Part shown: positions 59,176 to 64,000 of the stretch, in pieces | How the letters are laid out: the number at the start of each line of letters is the position of its first letter | How positions within the stretch are numbered: position 1 is the first letter of the stretch | Source of the DNA: Pterobdella sp. o SKG-2022 | Lineage: Eukaryota > Annelida > Clitellata > Hirudinida > Piscicolidae | Direction: 5' to 3' | DNA length: 64,000 nt | Assembly (NCBI GenBank): GCA_964035795.1 | Contig: OZ038320.1 | Coordinates: 6,443,549-6,507,548, forward strand | Notes under the pieces: generated by a model | The model's database searches: none | What the model saw: the letters and a program-made list of their open reading frames with translations, nothing else | What the model was told of the DNA's origin: nothing | Position numbers and translations under genes: made by a program

Positions 59176-61032
59176 ATTTGAGCTATATTTTGAAAACTTT
59201 ATATGAATAAACTACAATTTTGAAAAAATTGAAAAAATGATTTTTAAATATGAATAAACTTGATTTTTTTTAATAAAAACAAGAACAATTATATTTCTAT
59301 AAACAGAAACAAAAAAAACTGATATTGTGGGTTTAAAACATACAGGTTCAAAATTTAAAGATTGAGCATTTTTGAACTTTTGATAAGTGGTTAAATGGTC
59401 TATCATTGAAACCACAAATTTTGGCTTCAAATAAACAATACACCAGGGTTTTTGATAACTTTTCGAACAGCTGCACTTTGAATACTTTTGATAAAAAAAT
59501 GAATGATCATATAAAAAATATATACAAACTCTCACCAACTCATGTCTGGGTCAAGCCAACACCCCAACGATGGAATTAGTTTAATATGCAATCTGAGGCT
59601 ACAAAATGGTTTTACAAAACCCGAACCATCATATATACCTTAAAATCCTAAATATAAAACACAAACTACTTTTAATAACAATACAGTAAATATAAGAACT
59701 GAACCAACAAATATTAATCCCAAAATAATAAAACCTAACCTCAAAAAAATACACTTGACTTTTGTACTCAACTACATTCAAGCAACGCACAACAAAATAC
59801 TCAACAAACAACCGCCTCTAATCAAGCCATCAAAAGCTATCTTAAAGCATAGTGATGGTCTTCTTTTATCTCAATTAAAAACCATCAAATCACTTTTCTT
59901 TTGATTATATTTTAATAAAATTTCATTTTCATCCCATCCTTCACCATTATGCCCTCTTTGTCACATTCACGATACATTTCATTTTTTAAACTGGAAAAAA
60001 CAACCCTACACAGCTTGAACTCGAGAGCCTGTTAATGGGCCTAGTGGAAGCGAGTGTGTTTGTGGAGAAGTGGTCCGAATTGATGAAAAAAATTGGAGGG
60101 TACTTCTTATTGCCAATAGGAGCACCGGGGTTAGACCTGATGGCTTATTTAAGTCATTCTAGAAAACAACATAGAGAACGTGAACTTGCCAGTCTTCAAT
60201 GTAGCAGTAACAGCTTCGCCAAGAATGGTTCAAGTTGTTAAAGCAGATTCAATTTTTTCTATATTAGTTTGATATTGACATTTTTCATTCTAAAAATGTG
60301 TCAAAAGCATTAAAGATTTGAAAATTATGAGTTCAATCTGGTCTTTAAAACGGAGTTCCATCTTGGTCAGCAATGTCTCATAAAATCTTTGTCTCAAAAT
60401 CGGAAACTACTTTGTTCTCTTGCGAAGAAAAAATTATTTTCGATTTTTTTTCAGGTTCGACTGTATAAAAATTTTATAAAAAGCGCCTTCTATGAATAAA
60501 AACAAAAAATATAGAATATGAAAACAAACTTAAATATATAAAAATGAAAGATTTGTAGAAACCAGCTTTATATTGGGTCAAGATGTGTATTTAAAACAGA
60601 TAAATCTCATTTTTGACTATAGTCCCCGTTTGAGTGAAGCTAGTAAAGATTCCTTCAAAAATCCTTTAGCACCCACAATGGAAAGTAACGAGTCTGACTT
60701 CGAATAGATTTCATATAGTATTTATTGTTTGTGAAGTTAGAGAGAACAAAATAAGACGGGTACAATTTAGACATCTTTTGAGTTGAAAATTCATTGAACG
60801 AGCTCTAAAAATTCATTAAACCCTAAACACACCATTACCTCATATGAGGCCCCTCAAAGGATTTTGGGGAGGACAGTTCATCTTTATAAAATGAAAATCT
60901 ATATTCTTATGCTAGCTGTGATAAAATTGAGAATATAACGAGGTTAAGCATGAATGACCTATAAAAATTGTGTTTTAATTAAAAAAGAAAAAAGTTTCAA
61001 GTATACTTGAGAACCAAAAGAAATTCTTTACC
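59176..61032. other. intergenic, no supported gene
   Basis: AT-rich. A plus-strand frame at 60035-60241 (starting MGLVEASVFVEKWSEL) has balanced composition, but its start context, neighbours and family are unclear. I do not call it a gene. Nothing else stands out. Confidence 0.45.
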
Positions 61033-61365
61033 ATGAGTGTTTTCAAAACTATAAGCTCATCTAATAACACAACAGAATTGATTGAAAAAATGTTTGTTGA
61101 AAACAAAAAACTAAAGTCTCAATTGGTCCAAAAAATGTCAAACATTTTATAACAACCCTATAAACTCAATAGAGACTTAAAGTGTGAGCCCGCATCAAAA
61201 GCAGAATATGAAGCAAAATTGAGAGAGGTCAACGAACTTTTAGATGTTTTAATTTTTCCTCCTTATTTGAGAACTTGCAATTTAATTATTAATGTAGGCA
61301 TTATCTGTATCACCATTATTGTTTTTATTATTTTTTTATTATTATCATTATTATTATTATTATAA
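61033..61365 (+). pseudogene. coiled-coil, tail-anchor-like frame with one internal stop
   Basis: From ATG at 61033 a frame runs 110 codons to TAA at 61363 with a single internal TAA at codon 40 (61150-61152). Before it the protein is helical and charged (ELIEKMFVENKKLKSQLVQK). After it the same frame continues (EYEAKLREVNELLDVL) and ends in one hydrophobic segment of about 25 residues, like a tail-anchored membrane protein. I do not recognise the family. No splice sites that would skip the stop are obvious. It could be a pseudogene or a small gene with a sequencing error. It lies antisense to, and beyond the 3' end of, the membrane-protein gene next to it. Confidence 0.35.
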
Positions 61366-61500
61366 CCAACAAATTAATTCTAAAAATACTACAGATGCAA
61401 TATTTATTCTGAGTTATTTAATTTATTCATATTATCATCAATTTACATAACAATTTTTTCATTGTTATAAACATTTTTTTCACCATCTTTATTTATATCG

Positions 61501-63137
61501 TCATTTTTTTTCAGTTTCATTAATCAACTGCTCAATTCCGTCTTTTTCCATAATTGGCTTAAAACCAGTAGCTGAACTTTGATTCTCATCACCCTCATTC
61601 GTTACATTGTTGTTTTCAATATCATTAGTTTTGTAGTTGTTTTTATTTTCGTTTAGAGAAGCATTCTCATCTGTTTTTTTGCTCTGAAACAAATTAAAAC
61701 CCATAAAAAACATATACTATTGACATATCGTTTTATTGTGTATCATTATTGGATTGATATAAAATTTTTATATCGATAAAGAAATAAATAACTAAATGAA
61801 AAAAAATATTTTAGAGAATGAATCAAATTGCCTTTGAAATTTAATTATGAATAACTTAAATATAATAATCTTCTTTAGCCAAAGTAAATACTGAAAATTA
61901 TTTGAACACAAAATTTAAAAGATACAAAATTGTCCACACATTGGTCATCGGCGATCCCAAAGCTATACAAGAGAAACATTATTAAAGAAGATTTGTTTAT
62001 GGCTTTTAAAATTGGATCGGATTTCAAACACGAACTGGAATTAATAAAGGAGAAATACATATGAGCAGGTTTTCCAGTCAAATTCATCATTTTTATAATA
62101 AAACAATTTGATACTAAGAAAGAAAATTTCTCTATCACAGAGGGTCTCCAGGATGGCAAAAAGAGCATCCACTTCAAGATTCCATTTTGTCCAAAAAAGG
62201 AATCCTGCATTTTCAAATACATTGAGAAATTGAATTCTTTCACTAGCAATCAGATTAAGTTCTCGTTTTCTTGGGTGACACACAAGATTAGAGCCCTTTT
62301 CCCTCTCAAGGATAGGAATACCCATGTCCACAATGTCATTTATAAAGGGGAGTGTAGTCGCAAGGAGACGTATGTAGGCGAGACCAAGAGAAATGCTACT
62401 ACCAGATGGACAGAGCACAAGGCTACATATGGCACATCAGAACCTGCCAAACACATTTCCAGAAATCCCTCTCATGAATTCGAGTGGAAAGTACTGAGCA
62501 GAGCCCCAGATGACTGGAGGAAAAGAAGAATTTTGAAAGCTTTTTTCATCAAAATTTTGAATCCATCACTCAACGACCATAGAGACATTGAAAACCTTTT
62601 GTTATTTAGAAATGGAATTACATAATTTTGCCGAATAATTTTTTGTTTAGAACTGCCTTTTCAATGTTTTATTTTATTTATTTATTTAGTTTATTTTATT
62701 ATTATTTATTTATTTTTTAATTTTATTATTATTAATTTTTTTTTTATATTTTAATTTAATTTTATTTTATCTTTGGTCAGGATATAAACAACGGTGTCTG
62801 AATTTTTACGTACTTGATAATGTTACTTTGTTAAGGAAAAGCTTTGTACTTAATAAAATTACCTTTAGTGTTCAAATAATTTTCAGAATAACTTGAACAA
62901 CCTTAAATATTGGAAATTAATTATTATATAATTATTAATAAAATTTTTATCTTAATGAATATAATAACTGATATTCATATTTATACTATAAAAAAATAAT
63001 AAAAATAATAATTATTATTGTTGTTATTCGTTATTACAAAGCAAACCTTTGTGAAGCAGCACACAATCCCAATCAGAATAACCAAAAGAATTAAGATTAT
63101 TGGAATGGCTATTACCAATATCATCTTCAACGTATCT
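61501..63137 (-). CDS. 3' exons of a single-pass membrane protein gene
   Basis: Two minus-strand exons join in phase: 63137-63047 and 61683-61501. The first encodes HYRDTLKM just before a membrane segment of about 22 hydrophobic residues that ends VCCFTK, with donor AAG|gtttgc. The second, after acceptor tttcag, encodes a 60-residue Asn/Glu/Lys-rich cytoplasmic tail starting [14 protein letters not shown] and ending INETEKK with a stop at 61501. The arrangement, membrane span followed by a cysteine pair and a charged tail, is that of a type I surface protein. The ectodomain should lie to the right, at least partly outside the window. I cannot name the family. The intron between the exons hosts the Penelope-like element. 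Confidence 0.55.
61862..62890 (+). mobile_element. Penelope-like retroelement, 3' part with GIY-YIG domain
   Basis: The frame from about 62100 to 62625 encodes the end of a Penelope-type reverse transcriptase and its GIY-YIG endonuclease: [20 protein letters not shown], then [29 protein letters not shown] and the RWTEHK segment, ending [12 protein letters not shown]. Stops upstream of 62100 show the copy is truncated and damaged. At the left edge (61862-61911) and, inverted, at the right edge (62811-62890) it carries sequence found again at 39142-39240, consistent with the inverted terminal repeats known for this class. It lies in an intron of the minus-strand membrane-protein gene, in the opposite orientation. 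Confidence 0.82.
62640..62775. repeat. TTTA-rich low-complexity stretch
   Basis: Runs of TTTA, TTATT and poly-T between the end of the GIY-YIG frame and the right terminal repeat of the Penelope-like element. Confidence 0.7.
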
Positions 63138-63150
63138 CTATAGTGCGAGA

Positions 63151-63320
63151 CTATGGAGGGTGGATGTATGGAAGGGTGGGTGGATGGATGGATATGTGGA
63201 TAGATGGATGGATTGATAGATGAATGGAATGATGGATAGATGGATGGATTGATAGATAGATGAAGTGATGGATGGATGGATGGATTGATAGATGAATGGA
63301 AGGATGGATGGATCGATAAA
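63151..63320. repeat. GGAT/GATA tetranucleotide minisatellite
   Basis: Tandem GATG, GGAT and GATA words with an irregular higher unit (GATGGATGGATTGATAGATGA). On the minus strand it reads as His-Pro-Ser-Ile repeats. It lies just upstream of the membrane-segment exon in transcript direction, so it is probably intronic. Confidence 0.85.
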
Positions 63321-64000
63321 AACGAATAATTAGATCTTCATTAAAAGACATTTATTAAATAATTTATTGATTATAAAACAGATGTTTGGATCGATTTCAA
63401 TTGAATTTTTCGACCAATTTGTCTCCCTCGATTCATACATTTATAGTAAGTGTTTAAATAAATATAATGCAAAAGATATTCAATTTGTCATTTCTATTAG
63501 AGAGTTTTTTTCAAGTTGTCAATTTTATTGACTTTTTTTATTTATTCCGTTTTTTTACTTTTTTCTATTATTGTTATTTTAAGATAGTATAAAGTATTCT
63601 CATACAATAATGAAGAGAGATACTAGAGCTTATTTACTTATATACTTTTTAAAAATATTTCTAATATACTTTTTATTGTCATCTCAATTATTTTTTCATA
63701 CTTTTATTCTCTTTGTAACTTTTGTAATTAACTCTGAAAGAGGTACAAGAGACATAGAAATAACGAAGAATTTCAACTCAAGCAGCAAGAAGTTATATCA
63801 ACATACGACACACTTGTCTCGGCTCATTCTCGTGGGAATTACTGCGACTCTAAAACAATCTATCAGACTCCGCTCTTGCTTTTTTAACAAAATCATCACT
63901 AGTGGTGCTCGCCTCGTTCCTCACACACCTTAGGTCTTTTACTTCACTCTTTGCCTCTCTACTCTCCACTGGCTCTCCTTCAAATATAGGTCTATCTCAA
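63321..64000. other. right edge, possible further exon on the minus strand
   Basis: Mostly AT-rich. On the minus strand 63995-63850 is an open, charged frame (RPIFEGEPVESREAKSEV and following) that ends at a TAG. It could be part of an upstream exon of the membrane-protein gene, but I see no clear splice sites. The plus-strand frame at 63610-63933 is more likely a shadow. Confidence 0.3.

Noticed and set aside
60035..60241. Frame starting MGLVEASVFVEKWSEL
   Set aside because: Balanced composition but only 68 codons, no recognised family, no splice sites or neighbours that support it.
61150..61152. Reassigned stop codon (TAA read as an amino acid), suggested by in-frame TAA here, at 40081 and in the retrotransposons
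   Set aside because: The well-supported genes end in TAA, TAG and TGA with no family sequence beyond them, and the retrotransposons also contain frameshifts. Decay explains the stops.

Overview
The window is strongly A+T-rich nuclear DNA from an animal. Genes are split into many short exons with GT-AG introns. Intergenic DNA and introns are filled with ATT/AAT microsatellites, and several proteins carry asparagine runs. One 200-base assembly gap is present. A nicotinamidase (absent from vertebrates), a tau-family protein, a doublecortin-like kinase, ATF2- and Fos/ATF3-type bZIP factors, an intron-containing tRNA, and RTE-like and Penelope-like retroelements together point to an invertebrate. 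The species cannot be named from sequence alone; a flatworm or another AT-rich invertebrate would fit.

Layout. 2.7-7.1 kb, minus strand: a Fos/ATF3-type bZIP gene in three exons. 10.7-13.3 kb, plus: a doublecortin-like kinase gene in four exons whose kinase domain has lost its catalytic residues. 13.3-21.8 kb: repeat-rich DNA with no supported gene. 21.8-29.8 kb, plus: a tau/MAP2/MAP4-family gene in eleven exons, with roughly one microtubule-binding repeat per exon. 33.0-37.8 kb, minus: a complete ATF2/ATF7-type gene in twelve exons. 38.5 kb, plus: elongator tRNA-Met with a 15-base intron. 39.6-41.9 kb, plus: a small unrecognised reading frame followed by decayed coding-like pieces. 43.0-47.5 kb, minus: a nicotinamidase in eight exons with a signal peptide and a hydrophobic C-terminus. 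47.9-56.6 kb, plus: three damaged copies of one RTE-like retrotransposon, each ending in a (TG)n tract. 57.8-59.2 kb, minus: a second, decayed LINE fragment. 61.9-62.9 kb, plus: the GIY-YIG end of a Penelope-like element. It sits in an intron of a minus-strand membrane-protein gene that appears to run off the right edge.

The exon models were made by hand from splice signals, reading phase and family resemblance. All five main models join in phase from start to stop: 528, 724, 522, 642 and 358 residues. Two genes encode proteins of the microtubule lattice (doublecortin-like and tau-like) on the same strand about 8.5 kb apart. Two encode bZIP factors of families that can heterodimerise in other animals.

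The most unusual points are the predicted catalytically dead doublecortin-like kinase, the retrotransposon family with (TG)n 3' tails and a built-in asparagine/threonine-rich linker, the tRNA-Met intron, the secreted or anchored nicotinamidase, and a short repeat shared by the Penelope element ends and other sites in the window.
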